Shown: piece after piece, positions 1-8,397 of the stretch
Position numbering within the stretch: the stretch's first letter is position 1
Layout: each line of letters opens with the position of its first letter
Assembly: GCF_013141695.1 (NCBI RefSeq)
Contig: NZ_WHNY01000062.1
Span: 60,037 to 124,036 of the forward strand
Direction of reading: 5' to 3'
Length of the DNA: 64,000 nt
From: Paenibacillus plantarum
GTDB taxonomy: Bacteria; Bacillota; Bacilli; Paenibacillales; NBRC-103111
Program-made: the position numbers and the translations under genes
The notes under the pieces: generated by a model
What the model was told of the DNA's origin: nothing
Seen by the model: the letters and a program-made list of their open reading frames with translations, nothing else
The model's database searches: none

Positions 1-948
1 CCACAAACTGCTACTGCACAAGTTGAGCCACAAACTGCTGCTGCAAAAGATGAGCCACAAACCGCTGCACCGTTGTTTTCCTTCTCGGTGATGAGCGACG
101 TTCATATCATATCGTCGGACTCGGCTTCCCAGCTGCTTCTGCGGCAAGCGCTCGCAGATCACCATGAGCTGCGTCCTGACAGCAAGCTGCTTGTCCTGAA
201 CGGTGATCTCACGAATGGCAGTGAGAGCGATTATCGCAGTTTGCTGACGCTGCTTAGCCGCCAGCCCCATGCCCCTGTGCAGGCGACCATGGGCAACCAC
301 GATTACTACGGCGTGTGGCGCAAGCCGGATGGCACGATGGATTACACGAAGATGAATGCTTCGTGGTCGAGTGCGAATGCGGTCGCGTTATTCGACCGCA
401 TGATGGGGTATGAGAAGCCGTATCACGAGCTTGTCGTGGAGGGCTACCGCTTCCTGTTCCTTAGCGGGGAAGCGTACAGAGACGTGGACGCTTCCATCAA
501 CGAGGATGCGTACCTCTCTCCCGCGCAGCTCAGCTGGCTGCGCGAGCGGCTCACGGCCGCGGGCTCGGCGGATGCCGGCAAGCCCGTGTTCGTGTTCCTC
601 CACCAGCCGCTGCCGCGCACGCTGGATGGCACGGACCAGGAGCTGGGCGTCGTCCAGCACCAGGAACTGCGCGCGATACTTGACGCGCACCCGAACGTCA
701 TTTTGTTCAGTGGGCACACCCACTGGAACGTTGAAACGACCAACCAAGTGAAGCAGCTGAAGTTTCTTGCCGCTTCGAGCGCCTCCATCCGTGAGGTATG
801 GAGCGCTAAGAACGAGCCCGAGACGAAGTCGCTTAGCCAGAGCCTCGTCGTCGACGTCTACCCCGATCGCGTCGCCATTCTGCGCCGCGAGCATACCGAA
901 AAGCGATGGATCGAGCCATCCATCGCGAAGGGGTATGATGTGAAGTAG
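1..948 (+). CDS. Metallophosphoesterase, 5'-truncated by window edge
   Basis: The frame is open from base 1, so the true start lies outside the window. The first residues form a 27-bp (9-residue) tandem repeat of the type PQTAxAxxE, about 2.5 copies, which looks like a Pro/Thr/Ala linker. The calcineurin-like phosphoesterase domain follows with all expected metal-site motifs in order: SDVH, LNGDLTNG, GNHDYY, a histidine in FLHQP, and SGHTHWN. Family knowledge: a dinuclear metal centre that hydrolyses phosphomono- or diesters; the substrate cannot be read from sequence. The linker suggests an exported, multi-domain protein (inference). A TTG at 73 could act as a start but has no good Shine-Dalgarno site, so I treat the gene as partial. 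A strong terminator follows. Confidence 0.85.
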   Translation, partial: PQTATAQVEPQTAAAKDEPQTAAPLFSFSVMSDVHIISSDSASQLLLRQALADHHELRPDSKLLVLNGDLTNGSESDYRSLLTLLSRQPHAPVQATMGNHDYYGVWRKPDGTMDYTKMNASWSSANAVALFDRMMGYEKPYHELVVEGYRFLFLSGEAYRDVDASINEDAYLSPAQLSWLRERLTAAGSADAGKPVFVFLHQPLPRTLDGTDQELGVVQHQELRAILDAHPNVILFSGHTHWNVETTNQVKQLKFLAASSASIREVWSAKNEPETKSLSQSLVVDVYPDRVAILRREHTEKRWIEPSIAKGYDVK

Positions 949-1033
949 GCCTGCCAGCTTCTCCGAGTAGGAGGCAGAATCATTAACAATACGGGTCGAC
1001 TGCCAAGCGGCTAGAGACGTATTTGACCATTTG

Positions 1034-1074
1034 AAAGCCAGTCCTTTGGAGCATTCGAAGGACTGGCTTTTTTC
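1034..1074 (+). terminator. Rho-independent terminator of the metallophosphoesterase gene
   Basis: Perfect 13-bp inverted repeat (1034-1046 with 1058-1070, arm AAAGCCAGTCCTT) with an 11-base loop, followed by a T run. Confidence 0.9.
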
Positions 1075-1158
1075 CTATCACGCTGCATTCTATTTACTTA
1101 CTGATTCCTTGTAATCAAAGTGTCTACACGAAGCTGTAATCGGCTCCACTCTCCTCAA

Positions 1159-1344
1159 TAACTGGAAAATCTCCATTTATTTTTCCTATTTCAGCGTGAA
1201 TTTTAATTTTAGCTGGAAAAAATGTAGCTAATTTTCGAGTTTCTGCTGTTTCCGACGTCATACCTTGAAATTACATGTAGTTTTTACAGTTATTTGTATA
1301 AAAAGGACGATTCTCACTAAATTAACTGTAGGTTTTCCCGCTAA
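1159..1344. repeat. Composite four-palindrome element, copy 1
   Basis: Four short palindromic units lie at 1159-1179, 1209-1231, 1271-1294 and 1322-1344. The starts are 50, 62 and 51 bp apart. Each unit is an imperfect inverted repeat with arms like TTAGCTGGA and TCCAGCTAA around an A/T-rich centre. The gene-free stretch 949-1493 holds nothing else I can name apart from the terminator at 1034. Confidence 0.8.
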
Positions 1345-1493
1345 AGTACCACCTTGGGCTCATTCACACAATCCCACTCTATTAAACAATCAATCTATTA
1401 ACACATTTTCTCTTATATAGGTAAATCTAGTTAACGGGCATGCCTCCTTCAACATCTACTATAAGCAGATAGAGAGAAGGAGGTGAAACTTAC

Positions 1494-1856
1494 ATGCAAA
1501 ACACAAAACGCAGCATCCCTACTCTCAAAGACTCTGGCAAGCTAGGCAAATCGTACACGAAGGTCCCGCTCGGCAAAAATTTTGGTCCTACACAGACGCT
1601 TAGACGACTTACTATTCTTTGGGTAGATAACGCCGGTGTTCCTTTCGTCACTTCAGGCTTTTTCTGTGAGGCTCGTACTTTGAACGGGACCCGCCTTGCA
1701 ACTGCTCGCTTTGACGCTTTTGGAACTGCCGTATTCCGTACAATTGGCACGCCTACTTCACGTACTTTAGTTCTTAGAACTTTTGATGAAGACGGCGTCA
1801 TCTTCCGTACACGTACTGTTCGTTCTGGTATTTCGGCTTTCGTATTTATCGGCTAA
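1494..1856 (+). CDS. Small unknown protein, 120 aa
   Basis: The start is set by a strong Shine-Dalgarno site (GAAGGAGGTG) 9-10 bases before the ATG. The protein is basic at its N-terminus and then rich in alternating Thr, Arg, Val and Phe, as in an all-beta fold. It contains two related stretches (TARFDAFGTAVFRT and VLRTFDEDGVIFRT), which hints at a repeated beta-hairpin unit. There is no signal peptide or membrane segment. I do not recognise the family. The gene stands alone: repeats lie upstream and a terminator shared with the convergent gene lies downstream. A structural or surface role would fit the composition but is only a guess. Confidence 0.7.
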   Translation: MQNTKRSIPTLKDSGKLGKSYTKVPLGKNFGPTQTLRRLTILWVDNAGVPFVTSGFFCEARTLNGTRLATARFDAFGTAVFRTIGTPTSRTLVLRTFDEDGVIFRTRTVRSGISAFVFIG

Positions 1857-1863
1857 TCAACCA

Positions 1864-1909
1864 AAAACAGCCCGCCCCCGGCAGATCCAAGGGCAGGGCT
1901 GTTTTCTCT
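1864..1909. terminator. Bidirectional terminator between convergent genes
   Basis: Inverted repeat 1864-1873 with 1896-1905 (arm AAAACAGCCC). T runs flank it on both strands, so it can serve the plus-strand gene ending at 1856 and the minus-strand gene ending at 1911. Confidence 0.85.
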
Positions 1910-1910
1910 T

Positions 1911-4166
1911 TTACTTAAATTGCTTCAGAAGGCGCTTCGCCGTTCCGTTCGGTGTGTTAATGACTTCGTACATATTGACGACGATGCCGTTATTCACTTG
2001 TTCGTTTTTCAGTCCAGAAATCGTTACTCGCTGGCTGCCGCTCGTTAGTTTTCCCGTGCCCATTAATGAAGCATCTTGGGTACCGACGATACGACCGAGA
2101 GAGTCGACCATTTCGAATTGGATTTTGGAGAAATTAGAATCAATAATGACTTGATCTTCATGGGTAATATCCATGTCGAGTTGAAGCACATACGAATAGG
2201 TTCCGCCGCTATACGTCCAGCCAATCGAGCTGTCATTCACTTTAAGTGAGAATGGATAGATCGCGATGGTATCCCCAGTTTCTACTCCCTGTAGAGCCAC
2301 TTTGAACGTCCCTGCGGACACATTGCCTTCAGAAACAGACTTATCATCGTACACATTCAGCGCAAATGAATCATCCGCTGTCGTTTCCTTATTAGGCAGC
2401 AAGTAGGAGTAGCTGACTACATAGGAGCTTCCTGGAGTAATTTGCGTAGCCGCCGCGCTTTGGCGAGAGCCCGTATAAGCATTGCCTTTATTATCGATAA
2501 GCTCGTTCTGCAGTTTAGGCAGCGCGAGCGTGCTCGTGCCGTTGTTCGTGATTTTGTATTTGGCGATCGCGGTTTTGTAGCCAAGATCATCATTCTCATG
2601 CGCATGAAGCTCGATGAGCGATACATCCAGATTCGGATTCACAACGCTGCTTCCCAGCGCAAGCTTGGTTCCAAGCACATAATCTACGGCTGTGGTGAAG
2701 CCGTTTTGAGCTTCGCTCGCACCTTTGAGCAGGAACACAGCCACTGGCTGTTGCCCTGATGTGGTCGTGGTACCGTTACCTGTTGTCGTTGTACTGTTAC
2801 CTGTCGTTGACCCGGTTCCAGTCGTCGCTCCACTGTTACCTGTCGTTGATCCACTTCCAGTCGCTCCACTGTTACCTGTCGTTGATCCGCTTCCCGTACT
2901 ACCTGTCGTGGTCCCGCTCCCCGCCGTGCTAGCCGCCGCTTTCTGCCACAGCACGAGTTGTGCCGCATTCGGATCGATGCCCGTTGGTAGCGTCGCATTG
3001 AAGTAATAAGACGCCGTCTCCTTCGGCGCTAAAAAGCCGCTGCGCGTACTGTTATCTGTTGATGACACAGATGAGCCTGAATCACCGAACTGGTAGGAGG
3101 CTGCTAGTGAAGGAACTGGAGCGACAACGTCCCCATCATTGCTCAATGTAACCACAGTCTGCACGTGGACACCATCCGCTTGAATCGAATACGTAGACGA
3201 GCTTGCCTTCGCTGTCACGTTCTCGCCGGCCTGCTGCCCCGCATAACTCTGCTTAACGCCCAAAGCTATCGTATTCAGCGACGAATTCATACCCAAAGTT
3301 CCCAGTGAAACATCTTCGCTTTGATTGAGGTAATAGTATTCCAACGTTAGCCCGCTTGTCGGCATACCTTTGGAAATTAGCGTTTTAAGTGTCAATGTAT
3401 CGGACTGATTCGGCAGAATAGCTGTATCCGCCCCACTCGCAACAGTCGCCGTGTATTTCAAGCCATTGGCATCTACAAGTCTAGCCAGTAACCCTGCGGG
3501 TACTTTCACGCTGCTTGAGCCTAGGTTCTTCGCTGCAACTTGCGTGTACATGTACCATTTGCCATTCTCGGTCACACGTACGCTCTGGCCTAGTTGAAAA
3601 CCAAGGGACGCATCATTCGCTAGTGTACTGTCTAGCGTACGTAAACTAATAATCTCTTCTGGCGCTTCCAACTGTCCGTCTTGAATGACGGAGGCAATCG
3701 GCAGCTCACCAAGATGATTCATGAAATCGGATTGATTGTAATCCCAGCGGAATACATCCACTTTCAGGTCAGCAGCAGACTCACTAGCTGGCAAATTTGC
3801 GTAGAATCGGAAGCTCTCTTCTTGCCCGCCATTCACGATGCCGCTTTTTTTCTCACTCAAATTGGCCGTGTAGCTATGTCCAGAGCTGTCCGTCACGCGC
3901 ACACCATATTTGTTAAAATCCAGCGTCTGATTTTCACCATTATGAAACAGGACGGAGAATTGCAAGGATGAAGAGGAAAGTGACGCTCTATTTAGCATAA
4001 AATAGGAATCCTTCGAGATAAAAACGCCTTCAGATGCAGCGTGTGCGGATGGCGCTGGAACTGCCCATGAGGCAGCCAGCAAACTTCCCGTTAGCAGTAC
4101 AGCTAGACTTGTCTGTTTAAGTGAGTTTTTGGATCGGAGTCCAATCGATGTTAGTTGACGAATCAT
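1911..4166 (-). CDS. Large secreted protein, last gene of the efflux operon, 751 aa
   Basis: The N-terminus has basic residues, a hydrophobic segment (about residues 18-35) and a likely signal-peptidase site at AHA-AS near residue 43. The mature part is beta-rich, with several Ig/FN3-like stretches about 120 residues long. In the middle (about 415-470) lies a low-complexity Gly/Ser/Thr linker of repeats such as GSTTGNSGAT. The start has an AGGAGGT site 8-9 bases upstream. It is the fourth gene of an operon behind a membrane-fusion protein, ABC ATPase and ABC permease, 19 bp after the permease. This suggests an extracellular partner or cargo of that transporter (inference). I cannot name the family. 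Confidence 0.8.
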   Translation of the reverse strand: MIRQLTSIGLRSKNSLKQTSLAVLLTGSLLAASWAVPAPSAHAASEGVFISKDSYFMLNRASLSSSSLQFSVLFHNGENQTLDFNKYGVRVTDSSGHSYTANLSEKKSGIVNGGQEESFRFYANLPASESAADLKVDVFRWDYNQSDFMNHLGELPIASVIQDGQLEAPEEIISLRTLDSTLANDASLGFQLGQSVRVTENGKWYMYTQVAAKNLGSSSVKVPAGLLARLVDANGLKYTATVASGADTAILPNQSDTLTLKTLISKGMPTSGLTLEYYYLNQSEDVSLGTLGMNSSLNTIALGVKQSYAGQQAGENVTAKASSSTYSIQADGVHVQTVVTLSNDGDVVAPVPSLAASYQFGDSGSSVSSTDNSTRSGFLAPKETASYYFNATLPTGIDPNAAQLVLWQKAAASTAGSGTTTGSTGSGSTTGNSGATGSGSTTGNSGATTGTGSTTGNSTTTTGNGTTTTSGQQPVAVFLLKGASEAQNGFTTAVDYVLGTKLALGSSVVNPNLDVSLIELHAHENDDLGYKTAIAKYKITNNGTSTLALPKLQNELIDNKGNAYTGSRQSAAATQITPGSSYVVSYSYLLPNKETTADDSFALNVYDDKSVSEGNVSAGTFKVALQGVETGDTIAIYPFSLKVNDSSIGWTYSGGTYSYVLQLDMDITHEDQVIIDSNFSKIQFEMVDSLGRIVGTQDASLMGTGKLTSGSQRVTISGLKNEQVNNGIVVNMYEVINTPNGTAKRLLKQFK

Positions 4167-4185
4167 GGTACAAACCTCCTGTTGC

Positions 4186-5361
4186 CTAATCGTAACGCAG
4201 CGCGTCGATAGGTTTTAATTTTGATGCTTTATTCGCTGGATATAAACCGAAAATGACACCAACAAGTGCTGAGAATAAGAACGCGTAAAGCCCAACGTTG
4301 ATCGAAAGACTCGTCTCTTGGCTTGGATTGATATACGGCCAGGCCAGTGATAAGGCGACCCCAACCAGTAGACCGATCAATCCGCCCATCCCGCTAATCA
4401 AGGTCGCTTCGACTAGGAATTGCAGCAAAATATTTCTTCGCTTCGCCCCAATCGACTTCCGAATCCCGATCTCCCTTGTTCGCTCACTCACGGTGACGAG
4501 CATAATATTCATAATCCCGATCCCGCCTACAAGCAGGGAAATCGCAGCAACAGCAACCAATTGGTTGGTCAGCGTGCTAGACGCCGTTTGTCTTGCGCTA
4601 ATGAGCTCCGATGAGTTCAAAATATTGTATCCAGTTGTACTTTTAAACTTCTGATATAAGTAAGCTTCTACGGCTAATTGTGCACGGCTGACGAGATCAC
4701 CAGAGGATGCTTCCACATAGGCGGTCCGAATGTTGCCTAGCTTGAAATCCCGGCTCATCGTCGGCAGCGGCACTAACACGGAGCTATCCAATGAGGTTCC
4801 GCTCGTATTGGAGCCCTTCGTTTGAAGAACACCGATAATCGTGTACATGTAGCCCTTCACATTAATTTCTTCGTCGATCGGGTCTTCCTTGCCAAAAAAC
4901 TTCGTCGCCACTTCACTCCCGATAACCGCAACGTGATTGCGGAAATCCAGATCTGCCTGAGCGAGGAAACGTCCGCTGGCCATCTTCCCCTTTTGCAACT
5001 CCAAATAACGGTCATTCGTTCCGATCACATTGTAGCTCTCCGTTGTCCGGTCGAACTTAATGGAGCTGTTCTGCGTCATTGTGGGTGCAATCGACGAGAT
5101 GCCCGCTGTACCCTCCAGGGTCATGAACTCATCATAATTCAACTGTGTGGCGCGCCCGTTCCCCATCAGGTTAACGGTCAGCAGATTCGTCCCCAGACCT
5201 TCGTACTGCTTTTCGATGGCTTTCGACGTCCCTTGACCGATGGACACGAGTGTAATCACCGAAGCAACTCCGATAATAACGCCTAGCATGGTCAGAATCG
5301 TTCGTAACGGATTAGAACGAATCGTGCTCATCGCCATTTGGAAAAGCTCCCAAATTCTCAT
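4186..5361 (-). CDS. MacB/YknZ-like ABC transporter permease
   Basis: Typical FtsX/MacB permease of 391 aa. The first membrane helix (LTMLGVIIGVASVITLVSI) is followed by a large extracytoplasmic MacB-type domain (about residues 45-265). Three C-terminal helices follow, with the conserved SERTREIGIRKSIGA loop (about 290-305) that contacts the ATPase. Its ATG overlaps the stop of the ATPase gene by four bases (ATGA), so the two are translationally coupled. With the ATPase and the fusion protein it forms a tripartite exporter of the YknXYZ/MacAB type, which in other bacteria exports or confers resistance to peptides and antimicrobials (family knowledge). Confidence 0.93.
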   Translation of the reverse strand: MRIWELFQMAMSTIRSNPLRTILTMLGVIIGVASVITLVSIGQGTSKAIEKQYEGLGTNLLTVNLMGNGRATQLNYDEFMTLEGTAGISSIAPTMTQNSSIKFDRTTESYNVIGTNDRYLELQKGKMASGRFLAQADLDFRNHVAVIGSEVATKFFGKEDPIDEEINVKGYMYTIIGVLQTKGSNTSGTSLDSSVLVPLPTMSRDFKLGNIRTAYVEASSGDLVSRAQLAVEAYLYQKFKSTTGYNILNSSELISARQTASSTLTNQLVAVAAISLLVGGIGIMNIMLVTVSERTREIGIRKSIGAKRRNILLQFLVEATLISGMGGLIGLLVGVALSLAWPYINPSQETSLSINVGLYAFLFSALVGVIFGLYPANKASKLKPIDALRYD

Positions 5362-6083
5362 GAATGCGCCTCCTCTAACTTAGGCACTTCAACCGACCAC
5401 GCATCATTGCGCGTATCACTGACGATTTCGCCGTCTCGCAGCGCCACTACGCGCTTCGCATTGTCTGCAATGTGATGATCATGGGTAATCAACACAATCG
5501 TATTGCCCTGCTGATTTAACTCTTTGATCAACGCCAGTACCTCGATGCCTGTCTTCGAATCAAGGGCACCTGTCGGTTCATCCGCTAGAATGAGCGAAGG
5601 TGAAATCGCCAACGCTCGTGCAATCGCAACCCGCTGCTGCTGTCCACCCGAAAGCTCACTTGGTTTGTGATGTCCACGCTCACCCATTCCCAACTTCTCC
5701 AGCATGCGTTTGGCTTGTTCTCTCCGCTGTTTGGCAGGTATGCCTGCATAAATCATGGGGAGCTCGACGTTCTCCGTCGCTGACAGCCTTGGCAACAGGT
5801 TAAACTGTTGAAAAATGAAACCAATCTTCCGATTGCGCAGTTGAGCAAGTCCGTTGTCTGACATTTTCTCAGTAGCTACGCCATCCAATGTATATGAACC
5901 TGACGTCGGGCTGTCTAGCAGCCCAATTGTATTCATCAACGTCGATTTCCCCGATCCGCTGGGACCGATAATGGCGACAAAATCCCCTTCTGCAATATGC
6001 AAGGTAATGCCGCGCAAAATCTGCAATTCCTCCGCACCACGGGTGTAACTCTTCGTGATCTCATTAAGCTCAATGATATTCAT
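5358..6083 (-). CDS. MacB/LolD-type ABC transporter ATPase
   Basis: A 241-aa nucleotide-binding subunit with all catalytic motifs: Walker A GPSGSGKS (residues 40-47), Q-loop glutamine near 92, signature LSGGQ (144-148), Walker B LILADE with Glu169, and a switch histidine in LITHDHH. The FIFQQFNLLPRLSATENVELP pattern is typical of the lipoprotein/MacB export branch. It energises the permease encoded immediately downstream (four-base overlap). The gap to the upstream fusion-protein gene is 33 bp. Confidence 0.95.
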   Translation of the reverse strand: MNIIELNEITKSYTRGAEELQILRGITLHIAEGDFVAIIGPSGSGKSTLMNTIGLLDSPTSGSYTLDGVATEKMSDNGLAQLRNRKIGFIFQQFNLLPRLSATENVELPMIYAGIPAKQRREQAKRMLEKLGMGERGHHKPSELSGGQQQRVAIARALAISPSLILADEPTGALDSKTGIEVLALIKELNQQGNTIVLITHDHHIADNAKRVVALRDGEIVSDTRNDAWSVEVPKLEEAHS

Positions 6084-6116
6084 CCCATTCGCTCCTTTCC
6101 GAGCAAGGCTAGCTCC

Positions 6117-7808
6117 TTATTGACGCGCTCCGCCACCGCCAGCATTACCGCCACCCTGGAAACCTCCGCCGCCAGCTCCACCAGCACCGCCTTGGAAGCC
6201 GCCTGCACCACCTGGGAAGGCACCTCCGCCTGGGAATCCTTGCTGTTGCTGGTTCGTCGTGGTTGTTGCTCTACGTACTGGCATGACAACCTCTTCGCCT
6301 TCTTTTACCCCATCAAGCACTTCAACTTGCGTTTTGCTGCGAATACCTACTTTTAACTCCCGCTCTTCCGTTGTACCATCGGCCTTCTTCACCGTAACCG
6401 TCGACTTGCCTCTTGTTGTTGTCACCACTTGAATCGGAAGAACGAGAATATCCTTCTTATCTTGGATGAGGATTTCAGCCGTCGCCGTCATCGCATATTT
6501 CAAATCGTTCTGTGCTGTATTCGGGATTGCCACAACCGCATCATACGTGGTCACGCCATTCGTCGTTGTCCCCACATTGGATACAGAAGTCACTTCACCA
6601 GTAAACGTTTTCCCTGCGATCGCATCGACCTTTACGTTAACCTTCTGTCCGACCTTCACACTCGTGAGATCGAGCTCATCCACCGCAATTGCGAGCTGCA
6701 TCGTGCTTAGGCTTGCCACTGCACCAAGCGTTGTGTTCGCATTAATTTGCGCGCCAACCGGGTAGTTCCGAAGGACGTTATTTTTACTGTTGGCAAAATC
6801 CGCCGAGAACACGCCATCAAACGGCGCTTTGATCGTCAATTGATCGACTTTTTGCTGCGCATCGCTGACACGGATTTTCTGGCTTTCAATCGCAGATTGT
6901 TTGGCGACGATATTCTTTTGGAGGTCGTCGTTAAAAAGGGTCACAATGAGATCGCCTTGTTTAATCGTATCGCCATCTTTGAATTTCAGTGTTTTCACCG
7001 TACCGCTGGCTTCGGAGAAAATAGACGCCGTGCGGACATACGCGAGTGCAGCCTGATCGGATGACGCTACCTTGGTCGTGCCGCTGCCGATGCTGCCTTT
7101 GACCTTCAAGCCTGCCGAAAGTGTACCGTCGTTATCCACGAGTACATCGACCAAAACCACTTTATTTCCATTCGCGTCGGCGCTAATTTCGTGACCGATG
7201 GTATCGACAGCACCAACCTTCGATAACAGGTAACCATCCACGCTTAACTCCACGGGGTCACCTTTTTTCAATTGCACCGCTTCTTGCAGTGAAAATGGCA
7301 GTTTCACCTTAAACTGCGTTGTATCTGAAATCGTACCGATCTTCGTCGTTTTATTCACTTGACTGCCGACATCGAAATTCGCATTCAAGGTAATCTTGCC
7401 CGACATCGGAGAGGATACGCTCATATTTCCTTGTTCAGACTTTAGCTCCGCTAGATCACTTTCCAGCTGCCCCAAAGTTACTTGGGCTTCCTTCAGATTC
7501 GTTTCCGTTGACGGGACAGAAAGTTCGACGAGCACATCGCCTTTTTTGACCGCTTGATTCTGGGTTAGATTCATCGTTTTGATGATCCCTTCGATCGGGA
7601 TCACAATGTTTTGCTTATCCTTAGCGTCCAATTGGGAGGTACCCGATACGGCCATCGAAATGGCGCCCTTGGTCACTTTCATTGTCGTTTGTTGTGTCGC
7701 CGCTGTTGCTGGCTTCGCATTATTATGTACATAGTAGTATGTACCTGCCCCACACAGGATGGCCGCCAGGGCTACAATGAGCCACCTTTTCTTACTGCCT
7801 ACTTTCAT
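6117..7808 (-). CDS. HlyD/MacA-type membrane-fusion protein with Gly-rich tail
   Basis: First gene of the efflux operon, 563 aa. One N-terminal membrane anchor (about residues 9-27) is followed by two lipoyl-like half-motifs. The region around 60-160 and a second copy at about 255-350 both contain the phrase kxGDxLvxL. Beta-barrel domains follow (about 350-500). The final ~50 residues are a Gly/Phe/Pro-rich tail with FPGGG and GGFQGG, unusual for this family. As in other Gram-positive fusion proteins it would connect the ABC permease with the cell-wall side. The upstream region carries six 11-bp CTGAR repeats and a TAGACT -10 box, so the operon is probably under a two-component regulator. Confidence 0.92.
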   Translation of the reverse strand: MKVGSKKRWLIVALAAILCGAGTYYYVHNNAKPATAATQQTTMKVTKGAISMAVSGTSQLDAKDKQNIVIPIEGIIKTMNLTQNQAVKKGDVLVELSVPSTETNLKEAQVTLGQLESDLAELKSEQGNMSVSSPMSGKITLNANFDVGSQVNKTTKIGTISDTTQFKVKLPFSLQEAVQLKKGDPVELSVDGYLLSKVGAVDTIGHEISADANGNKVVLVDVLVDNDGTLSAGLKVKGSIGSGTTKVASSDQAALAYVRTASIFSEASGTVKTLKFKDGDTIKQGDLIVTLFNDDLQKNIVAKQSAIESQKIRVSDAQQKVDQLTIKAPFDGVFSADFANSKNNVLRNYPVGAQINANTTLGAVASLSTMQLAIAVDELDLTSVKVGQKVNVKVDAIAGKTFTGEVTSVSNVGTTTNGVTTYDAVVAIPNTAQNDLKYAMTATAEILIQDKKDILVLPIQVVTTTRGKSTVTVKKADGTTEERELKVGIRSKTQVEVLDGVKEGEEVVMPVRRATTTTNQQQQGFPGGGAFPGGAGGFQGGAGGAGGGGFQGGGNAGGGGARQ

Positions 7809-7876
7809 CCGTCATAACCCCTCTCACGGTTTACCTAAACACTCGTTGCCTAGGTCGTACAATCTTCACAAGATGT

Positions 7877-7958
7877 AGTCTACTAGGGGCGACTGAAACC
7901 TGTCTGAGTGTAAGCTGAAAGTAGGTTGAACGAAAGCTGAGTGTTTGCTGAAAATGGG
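7877..7958 (-). promoter_or_regulatory. Array A: six 11-bp CTGAR repeats plus -10 box of the efflux operon
   Basis: On the plus strand YTGAR motifs begin at 7893, 7904, 7915, 7926, 7937 and 7948, exactly 11 bp apart (the fourth is TTGA). Reading toward the minus-strand efflux operon, 10 bp separate the array from TAGACT at 7882-7877. Direct repeats with an 11-bp period are typical of OmpR/PhoB-family operators (family knowledge). There is no good -35 box, as expected for an activated promoter. Confidence 0.85.
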
Positions 7959-8157
7959 GAGGGGTTGCATGCCGCAGCTTGGGCTGTTACTGGGCAACTG
8001 CCAGGGATAGGGCCGGTGCTGGTGCCTGGGCCTGGACAGGGATAGGACAGTGCCGGTGCTCCTACCGCTAAGGCTACGAATGCGAATGCTGCTACTGGTT
8101 GCCGCCATCCAACTGCTGCCAAGACTGCCCCTGCCCCCTTTCTCGCCCCGTCTCCTA
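7959..8157. other. Gene-free stretch between array A and repeat copy 2
   Basis: GC-rich sequence with short degenerate GCTG/CTGC and CCTGGG words. An open minus-strand frame crosses it, but it runs into array A and has no ribosome-binding site, so I see no supported gene. Confidence 0.5.
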
Positions 8158-8159
8158 AA

Positions 8160-8290
8160 TAACTGGAAATACTCCATCTTTCACTTTCTGACATCTTTCG
8201 CCTAATAGTCCGAAATTAGCTGTACTTTCTACAGTTAGTAGAGTGAAAGGGAGAATTCATGCGAAATTAACTGTATGTTTTCCAGTTGTT
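8160..8290. repeat. Composite palindrome element, copy 2 (three units)
   Basis: Units at 8160-8180, 8216-8238 and 8267-8290. The last two have the standard 51-bp spacing. The first is 56 bp away instead of ~62, so this copy seems to lack unit 1 and a few bases between units 2 and 3. Confidence 0.7.
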
Positions 8291-8354
8291 ATGACTTAGC
8301 TACTTTAACTACCCTTTATCTAGCCAAATTGCATCTAACCTTCCACCTCAAGCA

Positions 8355-8383
8355 CAAAAAGCCGCTCACATGGTGAGCAGCTT
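8355..8383 (-). terminator. Terminator of the Gly-rich secreted protein gene
   Basis: Imperfect inverted repeat around AAGCCGCTCAC and GTGAGCAGCTT, followed by five T on the minus strand, just downstream of the stop at 8398. Confidence 0.75.
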
Positions 8384-8397
8384 CGTATGACATCCCC

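Noticed and set aside
2684..3006. Frames opposite the Gly/Ser/Thr linker of the secreted protein (Val-Pro and Gln-Arg rich)
   Set aside because: Shadow of the repetitive linker in the real minus-strand gene, which has a strong start and signal peptide.
7883..8194. Open minus-strand frame of about 103 codons between the efflux operon and the Gly-rich gene, with a hydrophobic stretch
   Set aside because: It has no ribosome-binding site, and its 3' half is the CTGAR array and the repeat-rich block. The composition follows GC-rich simple sequence, not codon usage of neighbours.
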